Shown: positions 42,853-54,091, counted from the first letter of the stretch. The stretch: 64,000 nt of DNA from Chitinophaga polysaccharea (GCF_007829335.1 NZ_VIWO01000006.1:310001-374000); one strand, 5' to 3'. A program made the numbers and translations. Notes: generated by a model not told the origin, from the sequence alone.

Positions 42853-43980
42853 TTACTTACTTAATTCTTTTCCGAAAGCGGCGAGGAACTCATCGGCATG
42901 TGCCTTGGTCAGCGCCAGTGATGGCAGCAAACGGATCACATTAGGCTTGGCTTCGCCGGTGAATATCTTATGCGTATGCAGCAGTTCTTTTCTCACATGT
43001 GCCAGCTCGGCAGGTAGCTCAATACCAATCATTAATCCCCGGCCTCTTACTTCTATTACCTTATCAAAGGTACGCAGTTGCTCCATCAGGTAAGCACCAA
43101 CGGCAGCAGCATTTTCAATCAGCTTTTCTTCCTGGATCACTTCCAGTACGGCTAGTGCTGCGGCACAAGCCAGGTGATTACCGCCAAAGGTGGTACCCAG
43201 CATACCGTATACCGGCTGGAATTTAGGCGCAATACTGATGGCGCCTATCGGGAACCCATTGCCCATTCCTTTAGCCATGCTATAGATATCAGCCTGCACG
43301 CCTGCATGATCGTGAGAATAAAACTTACCGCTTCTGCCGTAACCACACTGTACGGAATCTGCAATAAATACTGCATTGTATTGGTCGCATAAAGTCCGGA
43401 TTTTCCGTAGGAAAGATTCGCTCGCTACGTTGATACCGCCTACACCCTGTATCCCTTCAATGATCACAGAAGATACTTCATATTGCAGGAAAGCCTGTTC
43501 CAGTGCTGCTTCATCTTCCCATGGTAAAAATACTACGTTGTCCGTTTCATTTACCGGCGCTACAATCTTCGGATTATCGGTGGCGGCTACTGCCAGGGAA
43601 GTTCTGCCGTGAAAGGCTTTTCTGAAAGCAATGATCTTCTTTTTACCGTTGTAAAAGGAAGCCAGCTTCAACGCATTTTCATTGGCTTCTGCACCGGAGT
43701 TACATAAAAACAGCTGGTAATCTTCCTTGCCGGACACCTTCCCCAGCATGGTGGCCAATTGCTCCTGCAAAGGCATCTTTACGGAGTTGGAATAAAAGCC
43801 CACTTTATGCAGCTGGTCTGTTAACCGCTTTACATAGTGCGGATGCGTATGACCAATAGAAATCACGGCGTGGCCACCGTACAGGTCCAGGTATTGCGTT
43901 CCCTTATCGTCCCAAACATTGGATCCCAGGGCTTTTTCTATAATGATATCGTTGATAGGATAAACATCAAAAAGTTTCAT
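42853..43980 (-). CDS. argD: acetylornithine aminotransferase
   Basis: Class III PLP aminotransferase of 375 residues, converting N-acylglutamate semialdehyde to N-acylornithine. Substrate/cofactor motifs: LFLCNSGAEANENALKLA, AFHGRTSLAVAATDNPK, VFIADSVQCGYGRSGKFYSHDHA (Asp for the pyridine N), and SMAKGMGNGFPIGAI with the Schiff-base Lys. Lies between argC and argF' in the arg operon. Confidence 0.93.
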   Translation of the reverse strand: MKLFDVYPINDIIIEKALGSNVWDDKGTQYLDLYGGHAVISIGHTHPHYVKRLTDQLHKVGFYSNSVKMPLQEQLATMLGKVSGKEDYQLFLCNSGAEANENALKLASFYNGKKKIIAFRKAFHGRTSLAVAATDNPKIVAPVNETDNVVFLPWEDEAALEQAFLQYEVSSVIIEGIQGVGGINVASESFLRKIRTLCDQYNAVFIADSVQCGYGRSGKFYSHDHAGVQADIYSMAKGMGNGFPIGAISIAPKFQPVYGMLGTTFGGNHLACAAALAVLEVIQEEKLIENAAAVGAYLMEQLRTFDKVIEVRGRGLMIGIELPAELAHVRKELLHTHKIFTGEAKPNVIRLLPSLALTKAHADEFLAAFGKELSK

Positions 43981-44009
43981 GTTGGCGAAAAATTAAAGTG
44001 GTAAAACAT

Positions 44010-44993
44010 TTAGAATACGATGGACTTCAGTTTCAGTCCCGCCGTTTCATCCAGTCCGCATACCAGGTTCATGTTTTGTACGGCCTGGCCGGAAGCGCCT
44101 TTCAGCAGGTTATCTTCAATGGAGTGGATCACCAGTTTATCGCCCACTTTTTCCAGTTGAATTAAGCACTTGTTGGTGTTCACTACCTGCTTGAGGTCTA
44201 TCTGTTTTTCGCTTACATGGGTAAACGGATGACCGGCGTAAAAATCTTTATACAGCTTTACAGCGGCCTCCAGTGTTAAGTCGGTGTGCAGGTAGGATGT
44301 TACCCAGATACCTCTTGGGAAATCGCCCCGTACCGGCACAAAATTAACTTCACCATCGAAGCCTGGCTGCAAAAGCTGCAGGCTTCGTCGTATTTCTTTC
44401 AGATGTTGATGGCTCAGTACTTTATAAGTAGAAATATTATTGGCTCTCCAGGTAAAATGTGAAGTAGACTGCAGGCTTTGCCCGGCGCCGGTAGAACCGG
44501 TGATGCCGGTGGTATGTACCGTTGTCAGCAGTCCGGCTTTAGCCAGTGGCAGCAGCCCGAGCTGGATACCGGTAGCGAAGCAACCGGGATTAGCAATGTT
44601 CTTTGCCGTTTTAATTAAGTCGCGCTGCATTTCAGGCAGTCCATATACAAACGTCCGTTCTTTCACGGTTTCGCCTAAACGAAAATCCTGGCTGAGATCA
44701 ATTATTTTCACATGATCTGCTATATCTGTAGCCTCCACAAATTTCTTAGATTCACCATGGCCCAGGCAAAGGAACATTACATCAATATCGTTGCTAAGTT
44801 CGCCGGTAAATAATTGTTCTGTTTCCCCCAGCAGATCGGCATGTACAGCGTATAACGGGTTACCTGCATTGCTACGGCTATGTACATACGAAATGGTTAC
44901 ATCCGGGTGGTTCAATAAAAGCCGGATCATTTCACCGCCTGTATATCCTGCGCCACCGATGATGCCAACTTTTATTTTTTTATCGTTTGCCAT
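44010..44993 (-). CDS. argC: N-acetyl-gamma-glutamyl-phosphate reductase
   Basis: NADPH-dependent reductase, 327 residues. Rossmann start VGIIGGAGYTGGEMIRLLLNHP; the catalytic Cys is in IANPGCFATGIQLGLLPL; the domain-closing FVPVRGDFPRGIWVTSYL is typical. Third gene of the arg operon, 12 bp after argG. Confidence 0.96.
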   Translation of the reverse strand: MANDKKIKVGIIGGAGYTGGEMIRLLLNHPDVTISYVHSRSNAGNPLYAVHADLLGETEQLFTGELSNDIDVMFLCLGHGESKKFVEATDIADHVKIIDLSQDFRLGETVKERTFVYGLPEMQRDLIKTAKNIANPGCFATGIQLGLLPLAKAGLLTTVHTTGITGSTGAGQSLQSTSHFTWRANNISTYKVLSHQHLKEIRRSLQLLQPGFDGEVNFVPVRGDFPRGIWVTSYLHTDLTLEAAVKLYKDFYAGHPFTHVSEKQIDLKQVVNTNKCLIQLEKVGDKLVIHSIEDNLLKGASGQAVQNMNLVCGLDETAGLKLKSIVF

Positions 44994-45004
44994 TACCTGC
45001 TGAT

Positions 45005-46195
45005 TTAGATAGAATTTTTAACCTGGTGCCAGATCATGGTCTGGTTACCGAAAATTTTGCTGAATCCTCTTACGTCTTCTCCGCTCCAGCCGCTGTTCAT
45101 TTCACCGTATTTACCAAACTTGCTGCTCATCAGGTCGTACGGGGAGTCGATACCGGTTACCTGGAAGCGATAAGGCATCAGGGTAACGAATACTTCACCG
45201 GTTACATTTTCCTGGGTGTTCTGCAGGAAGGCTTCAATGTCGCGCATTACCGGGTCCATGATCTGTCCTTCGTGCATATAGTTGCCGTAGAACTGTGCCA
45301 GTTGGTCTTTCCAGCTCAGCTGCCATTTGGTGAGTACATGTTTTTCCAGTGCGTGGTGCGCTTTGATGATGACCATTGGCGCTGCTGCTTCAAAGCCTAC
45401 GCGGCCTTTGATACCGATGATGGTATCTCCTACGTGGATATCGCGGCCAATGGCAAATGGACCTGCGAGGGTTTGTAAATATTGAATGGCTTCAGAAGGG
45501 TGGCCGAATTGCTGATCGTTCACCGCTTTGAGCTCTCCTTTTTCAAAAGTTAATTTTACTTGCTCTTCACCTTGTTTGGTAAGCTGGGTAGGCCAGGCGG
45601 CTTCCGGCAGCATACCATTGGAAGTCAGGGTTTCTTTACCTCCTACCGAAGTTCCCCACATACCTTTGTTGATGGAGTACATAGCTTTTTCGAAGTTCAC
45701 CTCCACTCCTTTGGATTTCAGGTAGCTGATTTCTTCTTCGCGGCTCAGCTTCATGTCACGGATCGGAGTGATGATTTCCACACCCGGGATCATGATATGG
45801 AATACCATGTCGAAACGTACCTGGTCGTTACCAGCACCGGTGCTACCGTGCGCTACTGCGTCGGCACCTACTTCCTTCACATATTCCGCGATGGCCAGAG
45901 CCTGGCTCATACGCTCTGCACTTACGCTCAGTGGATAAGTATTGTTCTTCAGCACGTTGCCGAAGATGAGATATTTGATTACGCCATCATAATAAGAACG
46001 TATCGCATTAACAGTTTTATGACTTTTAACGCCCAGGTTGTAAGCGCGCTTTTCAATTTCCTGCAGCTCTTCTTCAGAAAAACCGCCAGTGTTAACGATC
46101 ACTGAATGCACTTCATATCCTTTCTCTTGGGTCAGATATTTTACGCAATAGGAAGTATCAAGTCCTCCGCTAAATCCCAGTACTACTTTTTTCAT
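45005..46195 (-). CDS. argG: argininosuccinate synthase
   Basis: Condenses citrulline and aspartate with ATP, 396 residues from ATG 46195. The upstream in-frame start at 46228 is rejected since MKKVVLGFSGGLDTSYCVKY opens directly with the ATP PP-loop (SGGLDTS). Further motifs: VAHGSTGAGNDQVRFD and MWGTSVGGKETLTS. The order argA-like, argG, argC, argD, argF', argB, argE is the common Bacteroidota arginine operon. Confidence 0.96.
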   Translation of the reverse strand: MKKVVLGFSGGLDTSYCVKYLTQEKGYEVHSVIVNTGGFSEEELQEIEKRAYNLGVKSHKTVNAIRSYYDGVIKYLIFGNVLKNNTYPLSVSAERMSQALAIAEYVKEVGADAVAHGSTGAGNDQVRFDMVFHIMIPGVEIITPIRDMKLSREEEISYLKSKGVEVNFEKAMYSINKGMWGTSVGGKETLTSNGMLPEAAWPTQLTKQGEEQVKLTFEKGELKAVNDQQFGHPSEAIQYLQTLAGPFAIGRDIHVGDTIIGIKGRVGFEAAAPMVIIKAHHALEKHVLTKWQLSWKDQLAQFYGNYMHEGQIMDPVMRDIEAFLQNTQENVTGEVFVTLMPYRFQVTGIDSPYDLMSSKFGKYGEMNSGWSGEDVRGFSKIFGNQTMIWHQVKNSI

Positions 46196-46245
46196 TATGA
46201 CATCTTTTTTTATAATTCCAGATAACAATATTTACAGGCCTGTAA

Positions 46246-47025
46246 TCAGAACAGGAAAAATTTCTTTTTAGATCCGGTGGCGCCACCTTCTTTTTTGCTG
46301 TTGAGCAAAACAAATCTTTTAAAACGCAACCATCGCTCATACAATCTTATATTTCCTTTAAATCTGCGACGGCGGCGTTCATGGTGCATGTGGCCGCTGG
46401 CGTTGACAGACAGCTGTGGCGTGGCAGTGGTAGCCTCTACGGCTGCTTTTTCCGCCATGGCTTTTTCTTCTGCTTCCTTCAGCTTTTCCAGCGGATCGTA
46501 TAACATAGCCGTGCAGAGGCAATTCTTCCGCTGCTTGCTGGTGAGAATATCGAAATTCACACAGCTGCGGCATCCTTTCCAGAACTCTTCATCATCGGTC
46601 AGCTCAGAATACGTTACCGGCTCATAGCCCAACTCTGAGTTGATTTTCATTACTGCCAGCCCGGTCGTTAACCCAAAGATTTTGGACTCAGGGTATTTCT
46701 CCCTGGACAGTTCAAATATTTTCTTTTTAATCGATTTAGCTACACCATGGCCCCTGAAAGCAGGATTCACGATAAGACCGGAATTGGCCACGAATTTCTC
46801 ATGTCCCCAGGCTTCTATATAGCAGAAACCTACCCAGTCACCTTTGTCCGTAACAGCAATCACTGCTTTACCTTCCTGCATTTTCAGCTCTACATAAGCA
46901 GGAGAACGTTTTGCGATACCTGTTCCTCTTGCTTTGGCAGATGATTCCATCTCGTCGGTGATGGTATTTGAATAGTGAATATCGTCAGGAGTGGCTACCC
47001 TAACGATGATATGTTGATTTTCCAA
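46246..47025 (-). CDS. GNAT N-acetyltransferase, candidate N-acylglutamate synthase
   Basis: First gene of the arginine operon, 259 residues. A GNAT fold spans about 5-150 (VRVATPDDIHYSNTITDEM, then NSGLIVNPAFRGHGVAKSIK with the acetyl-CoA loop). It is followed by a Cys cluster, CRSC-x13-CLC, a plausible zinc or Fe-S site, and a Glu/Ala-rich helix ending in a basic tail (HHERRRRRFKGNIRLYERW). Position and the lack of a classical argA or argJ suggest that it makes N-acylglutamate; this is inference. A 287-bp leader separates its start from a promoter-like -7 box at 47312-47319. Confidence 0.75.
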   Translation of the reverse strand: MENQHIIVRVATPDDIHYSNTITDEMESSAKARGTGIAKRSPAYVELKMQEGKAVIAVTDKGDWVGFCYIEAWGHEKFVANSGLIVNPAFRGHGVAKSIKKKIFELSREKYPESKIFGLTTGLAVMKINSELGYEPVTYSELTDDEEFWKGCRSCVNFDILTSKQRKNCLCTAMLYDPLEKLKEAEEKAMAEKAAVEATTATPQLSVNASGHMHHERRRRRFKGNIRLYERWLRFKRFVLLNSKKEGGATGSKKKFFLF

Positions 47026-47446
47026 CTTTTTAAATTGAAATCGTGAATCAATAAACTACATTGAAATTCCATTACTGGAAGGCTCACCGGAGGATTGGGG
47101 AATCACGGTGCGATAGCGGCCAATATTTTAGACAAGCGCTATCAAATTCTAGGTCGTCGGGAAAGGAATCTAAAGACATTGAACCCAACAGAATATACCC
47201 CTTTGTTTAAAGCGGGATGATATGCAGAGATGTTGGTATGAGTTGCGGTTTTTTCCAACTTCAGTTCAGCGTTAAATTGTTATAAATATTGTCTTTAGTT
47301 TAGATTATCCGCAAAGTTATAACAATATCTTTTTAAATAGTCGAATTTTTTTTGGGGAAGCAGGAATTTTAACAAACCACCTCCCTGGTGTCCCTGTGAC
47401 ACACAAAAGCAGGTCTTATATATTATCATTTTTTATATTAAATATG
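47026..47446 (-). other. leader and intergenic region of the arginine operon
   Basis: No clear gene. A TAACTTTG -7 box lies at 47319-47312 on the minus strand without a good -33 element, which would give a leader of about 280 nt. Inside it an ATG-started 31-codon frame (47179-47084) ends before the first arg gene; it has two Arg codons and no Arg run, so attenuation by a leader peptide is only a possibility. Confidence 0.4.
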
Positions 47447-47504
47447 AAAGAGATGGGCGAAGACAAGCACGGAATAACCCGCTCCTGTCTTCGCCCATCT
47501 CTTT
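47447..47504. terminator. 19-bp perfect hairpin
   Basis: AAAGAGATGGGCGAAGACA at 47447-47465 pairs perfectly with 47486-47504 around a 20-nt loop. The best T run follows on the plus strand, yet the gene it should serve is the minus-strand fucosidase ending at 47539; likely bidirectional. Confidence 0.8.
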
Positions 47505-47538
47505 TTTCATACTCACTAAATAGGTGGTACCAGACCCC

Positions 47539-49608
47539 TTACCGGGTAATCACTCCCAGTTCGGCAATTCCAGCCCAATCCTGCGCGGCATCTGCCGGCG
47601 CTACCGCTACAAAACGGATATAGCGGGCTGCTGTGGCTTTGAAAGCCACATTTTGCTGTACAGGACTATTTTTAATATTGGCAAACTGCCCGCTGGCCAC
47701 TGGTTTACCCCAGTTTTTACCATCGGCGCTGGTGTAAAATTCATATCCATATACAATACCGCCCAGGGATTCGCCCGTAGCCGGGATATAGGTAAATCCT
47801 TTCAGGGAAAGAGTTTCGCCCAGGTCTACCTGGAACTCATGCGGATATTTGGCCGTCGCCTGGCGATCAGTCAGGTATACGGTAGCCTTGTTACCATCTA
47901 TCGCAGCTCCCGCTTCATGGTCCTTTGCTGCTGCATCGGCCTGTATTACCTGCCATTTGGCGGGCGCCACATCAAAAGCAGCAGTAGCCAGGTCGCTGGC
48001 ATTGCCATTCTTCAGAAATGCCTTCGCTTTTACAGTACCTCCGCGCGGTAAGGATAATTGGGTGTTTTTGTTAAATACGGGCGACTTCACCCCAGGCATG
48101 CTGCCATCGGTAGTAAAGTGGATCACCGGGTCGGCCGACGCACAGGTAATATTAATATGCCCCGCTTTGTCCCGGCTGATCTCCGGGGTAGCCAGCACGC
48201 CAGGTGCCTTATACAGCTGCACTTCGCTGATCACTGGCGCAGCCTTGGCATCCAGGATATTGATACGCACCTGCGTGGTGGTATAGTCCGGCAACAGTAA
48301 TATGCGCTTATGGCCAATGGTGGTTTCCCTGGCCACTTCCTTCATCTTCCCATTTTCCAGTATTTCTACGCTGAAAGCCTTTACCCGTTGTCCCAGCGCA
48401 ATGTATTCCTGCAGTACCAAGCGGTTAAAAGTAACCGGCTTTTTATACGTCAGGGTGATAGCAGTAGTGGTGGCATCATCGCTGGTAGCCCAATAAGTAC
48501 TGTTAGTGCCATCATTGAGGTGGGCTACTTGCACCGCCGCGTTATTGCTCCGCGTATGGGTGGCAGTCACCACGGCCTGTTTTGCCAGGTTGTTTTTGAA
48601 TGTGGCATCCAGCACACGGCGCAGCTCCATCAACCGGGTAGAATCATTCGGATGAATGAGCCCCTCCCTGTCCACCGGCACGTTGAGGATCAGGTTACCA
48701 TTACGGCCTACGGAACCATAATAGATATCCAGCAGGTGGGATATTGATTTTACTTTATCGTTGGTATCCGGACTGTAGAACCATCCTGGCCGGATAGACA
48801 CATCACATTCGGCAGGAATCCATTGTTCGCCATCCTCATTACCTTCATTCAGCGATTTGGTAGGAGGGCCACCAGCGCCGGGCGTAAAGCCTTTTACATT
48901 GAGCGTGCTCCAGTTGGTAGTGCCGGCAATACCATTTTCATTACCCACCCAGCGGCAACCAGGACCTACATCGCTGAAGATAACGGCGTTGGGTTGATTC
49001 TTATATACTACGCTGTGAAACAGGTTCCAATCGTATGGCTGTTTGATATTGCCACCATTGGCACCATCGAACCATTGCTCAAACACAGGACCATAGCCGG
49101 ATAACACTTCGTTGAGCGTATTGGCAAATACCTGGTTGTATGTAGCGGTACCATATTCAGGATGGTTACGATCCCAGGGAGAAAGGTATACACCGAACTT
49201 CAACCCGTATTCTTTACAAGCAGCAGAAAGTTCTGCCAGCACATCTCCCTTTCCATCTTTCCAGGCGCTTTCCCGCACAGTATGCGTGCTGTACTTGCTG
49301 GGCCACAAGCAAAAGCCATCATGGTGTTTGGCCGTAATCACAATCCCTTTCATCCCAGCCAGTTTGGCGGTACGTGCCCATTGACGGGCATCCAGGTGAG
49401 TGGGATTGAATACTTTCGGATCTTCATCTCCATGCCCCCACTCTTTATTGGTGAAAGTATTGGGACCAAAATGTATGAACATGTAGTATTCCATGTCATT
49501 CCAGGCTACCTGCGCTTTCGACGGCAAGCTGCCATAAGGTTTGATTTCCTGGGCCATGGCGATATTAAAGCCCAGCAAACCTGCAAGGAGTAAAGTCTTT
49601 TTCTTCAT
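47539..49608 (-). CDS. secreted GH29 alpha-L-fucosidase with C-terminal F5/8-type domain
   Basis: Fucosidase of 689 residues with signal peptide MKKKTLLLAGLLGFNIAMAQ. GH29 catalytic barrel about 25-345: MEYYMFIHFGPNTFTNKEWG, ITAKHHDGFCLWPSKYS, and the predicted nucleophile Asp181 in VFEQWFDGANGG. It is followed by a discoidin-like region (about 355-470), a chitobiase/FN3-like segment with VIHFTTDGSMPG (about 480-545) and a C-terminal F5/8 (CBM32-like) sandwich (YPHEFQVDLGETLSLKGFTYIP). This layout differs from the fucosidase at 36007 and suggests another linkage specificity. Confidence 0.92.
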   Translation of the reverse strand: MKKKTLLLAGLLGFNIAMAQEIKPYGSLPSKAQVAWNDMEYYMFIHFGPNTFTNKEWGHGDEDPKVFNPTHLDARQWARTAKLAGMKGIVITAKHHDGFCLWPSKYSTHTVRESAWKDGKGDVLAELSAACKEYGLKFGVYLSPWDRNHPEYGTATYNQVFANTLNEVLSGYGPVFEQWFDGANGGNIKQPYDWNLFHSVVYKNQPNAVIFSDVGPGCRWVGNENGIAGTTNWSTLNVKGFTPGAGGPPTKSLNEGNEDGEQWIPAECDVSIRPGWFYSPDTNDKVKSISHLLDIYYGSVGRNGNLILNVPVDREGLIHPNDSTRLMELRRVLDATFKNNLAKQAVVTATHTRSNNAAVQVAHLNDGTNSTYWATSDDATTTAITLTYKKPVTFNRLVLQEYIALGQRVKAFSVEILENGKMKEVARETTIGHKRILLLPDYTTTQVRINILDAKAAPVISEVQLYKAPGVLATPEISRDKAGHINITCASADPVIHFTTDGSMPGVKSPVFNKNTQLSLPRGGTVKAKAFLKNGNASDLATAAFDVAPAKWQVIQADAAAKDHEAGAAIDGNKATVYLTDRQATAKYPHEFQVDLGETLSLKGFTYIPATGESLGGIVYGYEFYTSADGKNWGKPVASGQFANIKNSPVQQNVAFKATAARYIRFVAVAPADAAQDWAGIAELGVITR

Positions 49609-49861
49609 TAACAGCAGTAAATTTCAGATTACGGATGAAAGCGAAGATATACCAGATAACTATACCGATCCAATCCCAAATTCCCTATTCATAATTCAAT
49701 TTTCACCTTCGCGTGATATGGATGCCTGGCGCTTTTTCCATCGGCCCTACCGTTTATCACAAAAATGTAAGAATATTGTGGGTAGGGATAGCATAGATAA
49801 AGCAATTTTTATAAATTTAGTCCCTCCTTAACGTATTAATGTATACGCTGATAAACTTTGA

Positions 49862-51259
<1,398 letters not shown>

Positions 51260-51279
51260 AAGCGTATACCGCATAAAAC

Positions 51280-51316
51280 GAAAGCAGCGAATGAACCTGG
51301 TTCATTCGCTGCTTTC
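51280..51316. terminator. bidirectional terminator
   Basis: GAAAGCAGCGAATGAA-CCTGG-TTCATTCGCTGCTTTC, perfect 16-bp stem between the convergent GH109-like and galK genes. Confidence 0.9.
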
Positions 51317-51335
51317 ATTTTATATTACCTTATGC

Positions 51336-52499
51336 TTAGGCTTCTGCTGCCACGGCAGCTCCTACCGTTACGCCATCTTCAATAGTGGTTATATATACTT
51401 CCGGCGTTTTGCCATATTGCTTTTCGTAGGCCGATTGCACATAAGCCACGAAATCGTCCACCTGGTCGGCTTTTACCAGGTTGATGGTACAACCGCCAAA
51501 GCCTCCACCCATTACACGGGCGCCGGCTACTTCTTTTCTTTGCTTTGCCAGCGATACCAGGAAGTCGAGCTCAGGGCAGCTTACCTCGTATAATTTGCTC
51601 AGTCCTTCGTGGGTAGCATACATCAGCGTACCAAACTGCTGCAGGTCGCCCTGTTTCAATAAGGTAGTGGCATCCTGTACCCGCTGTATTTCAGCAATCA
51701 CATAGGCGCAGCGATCGTATACTTTAGGCGGCAACTGCCCCTGCACTTCGTTGAGCATAGCCATGGAGGCATCGCGCAGGGATTTCACCTCCGGGTGGCC
51801 TACCTGTATAGCTTTTACGCCCTCTTCACATTGCTGGCGGCGGACATTATATTCTGAGGAAGCCAGGGAGTGATGTACCATGGAGTTACACAGCACAATT
51901 TTATAATCAGGGAAATTAAACGGGAAATATTCAAAGGAAAGGCTGCGGCAGTCCAGGCGCATTACCTGGTTCTTTTTACCATGCAGGTTGGCAAACTGGT
52001 CCATGATACCACATTTCACACCAGGAAAGGTATGTTCTGCCTTCTGACCGATGAGCGCCATATCCATCCTTCCCAGCTCATAACCGAACAGGTGGTCCAG
52101 CGCGGCTACCAGGCCACCTTCCACCGCAGCGGAGGAAGACATGCCCGCTCCTACCGGGATATCGCCTGCTACCACGCAGTCAAATCCCTGTACGGGTAAT
52201 CCACGTTCCTGTAATTGGTATACTACTCCCATGAGATAGTTAATCCATCCTGGCGTAGGCTTTACATCATCCAGCGAAAAAGACACGGTTTCATTCATGA
52301 ATACCGCATGGGCATTACATTGCCGGGTATTATTGAGTGCAATAGCGTAGACTATTTTCTTGTCGATAGCTGCTGGTAAAACAAAACCATCATTGTAATC
52401 AGTATGCTCTCCTATCAGATTGATTCTTCCTGGGGAAACAACCATTAACGGCTCTTTTTCAAATAAGTGGATAAACTGCTCCCTCGTGTTCTGTATCAT
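51336..52499 (-). CDS. galK: galactokinase
   Basis: GHMP kinase of 387 residues that phosphorylates galactose (or a close sugar) at C1. N-terminal signature SPGRINLIGEHTDYNDGFVL, the phosphate loop PVGAGMSSSAAVEGGLVAAL, and MGGGFGGCTINLV near the C-terminus. Downstream of a sugar transporter on the same strand but separated by the long repeat copy C. GalNAc kinases share these motifs, so GalNAc freed by the GH109-like enzyme could also be a substrate (inference). Confidence 0.92.
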   Translation of the reverse strand: MIQNTREQFIHLFEKEPLMVVSPGRINLIGEHTDYNDGFVLPAAIDKKIVYAIALNNTRQCNAHAVFMNETVSFSLDDVKPTPGWINYLMGVVYQLQERGLPVQGFDCVVAGDIPVGAGMSSSAAVEGGLVAALDHLFGYELGRMDMALIGQKAEHTFPGVKCGIMDQFANLHGKKNQVMRLDCRSLSFEYFPFNFPDYKIVLCNSMVHHSLASSEYNVRRQQCEEGVKAIQVGHPEVKSLRDASMAMLNEVQGQLPPKVYDRCAYVIAEIQRVQDATTLLKQGDLQQFGTLMYATHEGLSKLYEVSCPELDFLVSLAKQRKEVAGARVMGGGFGGCTINLVKADQVDDFVAYVQSAYEKQYGKTPEVYITTIEDGVTVGAAVAAEA

Positions 52500-52576
52500 T
52501 CAAAAAATATTAAACGTAAAATTTACACCTAAAAATATAAATAATGATTCAGAAAAAAAAGCAAAAAGCATAAAGG

Positions 52577-52658
52577 ATAAAGTAAAAAGCTATTGAGGCG
52601 AATGACCAGGGGATTTTAATCCGCCAGGGTCATTCGCCTCAATAGCTTTTTGCTTTAT
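52577..52658. repeat. long palindromic repeat, copy C
   Basis: Left arm 52577-52607 and right arm 52628-52658 pair over 31 bp with one mismatch (ATAAAGTAAAAAGCTATTGA then GGCGAATGACC). Another copy of the outer motif, AAAAAGCATAAAGG, lies just left. Located between the transporter stop and galK on one strand; best preserved of the three copies. Confidence 0.8.
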
Positions 52659-52674
52659 GTTTGCGCCTTCGGCG

Positions 52675-53994
52675 CTATTTACCAATCTTATCTCCTACTA
52701 AGGCATAGAAGAGAATGTAGATATAGCAGGGCACCATGCAGTACAGGAAGGCGTGTCTGAAGTCGATGCTGGCACTGTACAGGAAACTGAACATGCTGTG
52801 CTGATCGAACATACCGCTATATATCTGTGGAATCACGCCACCACCGGCAATACCCATGATCAGCAGGGCGGAACCGATTTTGGTAAAGCGGCCCAGACCA
52901 TCGATCGCCATAGGGAAAATGGCAGGCCACATCAGGGCGTTGGCCAAACCCAGCAAGGCAATAAAGGTTACTGCGGAAAAACCGGTGGTAAAATAAGCGG
53001 CAGTGGTAAACAGTACACCCAATATGGCAGAAATCTGTAATCCTTTTTTACCGCTGAGGTATTTCGGAATAGTGGCAATACCGATCACATAGCCTACCAG
53101 CATGGCTACCAGGGTAAAGGTGGTGAAGTATTTCGTATCGTCTACACTCATACCCAGTGATTTACCATATTGACCGATTACATCGCCGGCCATTACTTCC
53201 ACCCCTACATATACAAAGATGCAGAGCACACCCAGTACCAGCTGCGGAAACTGGAATACGCTGGTTTTGCCGGTAGTTGCAGCTGCAGTGGACTCATCTT
53301 CTGTGTTGGTATCAATTTCAGGTAAGGAAGAACGTTTGAGCAGGAAAGCCAGGATGGTTAATACGATGGCGATAGCTACGTATGGCCCGATAACGCGGGA
53401 AGCCAGGCTGTCCAGTAAGGCATTTTTCTGTGCCGCATCTACAGCAGCTTTGATATCAGCTTCCAGTTTCTCAGCTCCTTTTAATACGATAGAACTGAGG
53501 ATCAATGGCGCTAATGCACCGGCGCTTTTATTACAGATCCCCAGGATACTGATACGTTTGGCAGCGCTTTCTTTAGGTCCGATGATACTGGCGTAAGGAT
53601 TGGAAGCGGTTTGCAGTAAGGATAATCCGGCTCCCTGGATAAATAACCCGGTCAGGAACATACCAAAACTACGGGCATTGGCAGCAGGGATAAACACCAG
53701 TGACCCAATGGCTATAATCAGGAGTCCTAAGGCCATCCCGTTCTTAAATCCTGTTTTGTTCAGGATCATAGAAGAAGGAATAGAGAGGAAGAAATAGGCC
53801 ATGTAAAAGGCCATGGTTACCAGGAGCGCCTGCGATACATTCAATTCACACACTATCTGGAAAAACTGGATCAGGGTGCCATTGAGCCAGGTAACAAACC
53901 CGAATACGAAGAACAATATGCCGATGATGGCCATTGATTGCGCATACCCGGCCTGCTTGGAAGGTACGTTCATTGTTACTGTTTGGTTGGACAT
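52675..53994 (-). CDS. sugar MFS transporter, FucP type
   Basis: Twelve-helix sugar:proton symporter, 439 residues. First helix region AIIGILFFVFGFVTWLNGTLI and LLQTASNPYASIIGPKESAAKRIS are signatures of the FucP/GluP group; a Glu in YVGVEVMAGDVIGQYG corresponds to the position used for proton coupling in FucP-type carriers. It probably imports fucose, glucose or galactose. It is divergent from the second transporter at 54192, with a possible shared operator at 54080. Confidence 0.88.
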   Translation of the reverse strand: MSNQTVTMNVPSKQAGYAQSMAIIGILFFVFGFVTWLNGTLIQFFQIVCELNVSQALLVTMAFYMAYFFLSIPSSMILNKTGFKNGMALGLLIIAIGSLVFIPAANARSFGMFLTGLFIQGAGLSLLQTASNPYASIIGPKESAAKRISILGICNKSAGALAPLILSSIVLKGAEKLEADIKAAVDAAQKNALLDSLASRVIGPYVAIAIVLTILAFLLKRSSLPEIDTNTEDESTAAATTGKTSVFQFPQLVLGVLCIFVYVGVEVMAGDVIGQYGKSLGMSVDDTKYFTTFTLVAMLVGYVIGIATIPKYLSGKKGLQISAILGVLFTTAAYFTTGFSAVTFIALLGLANALMWPAIFPMAIDGLGRFTKIGSALLIMGIAGGGVIPQIYSGMFDQHSMFSFLYSASIDFRHAFLYCMVPCYIYILFYALVGDKIGK

Positions 53995-54079
53995 AATCTG
54001 TCTGAATTATTTTTTTTGATAAGCACGAACATAGTCAAACTTCTCCTATATTTCTTGTATATTTCGCAAATATTTTTGC

Positions 54080-54091
54080 TAAAACGTTTTA
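54080..54091. promoter_or_regulatory. TAAAACGTTTTA palindrome, LacI-type operator candidate
   Basis: Perfect 12-bp dyad with the central CG typical of LacI/GalR-family operators, midway between two divergent sugar-transporter genes. A shorter relative (AAACGTTT, 63287-63294) lies just before the nagB start. No regulator gene is in the window. Confidence 0.45.
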
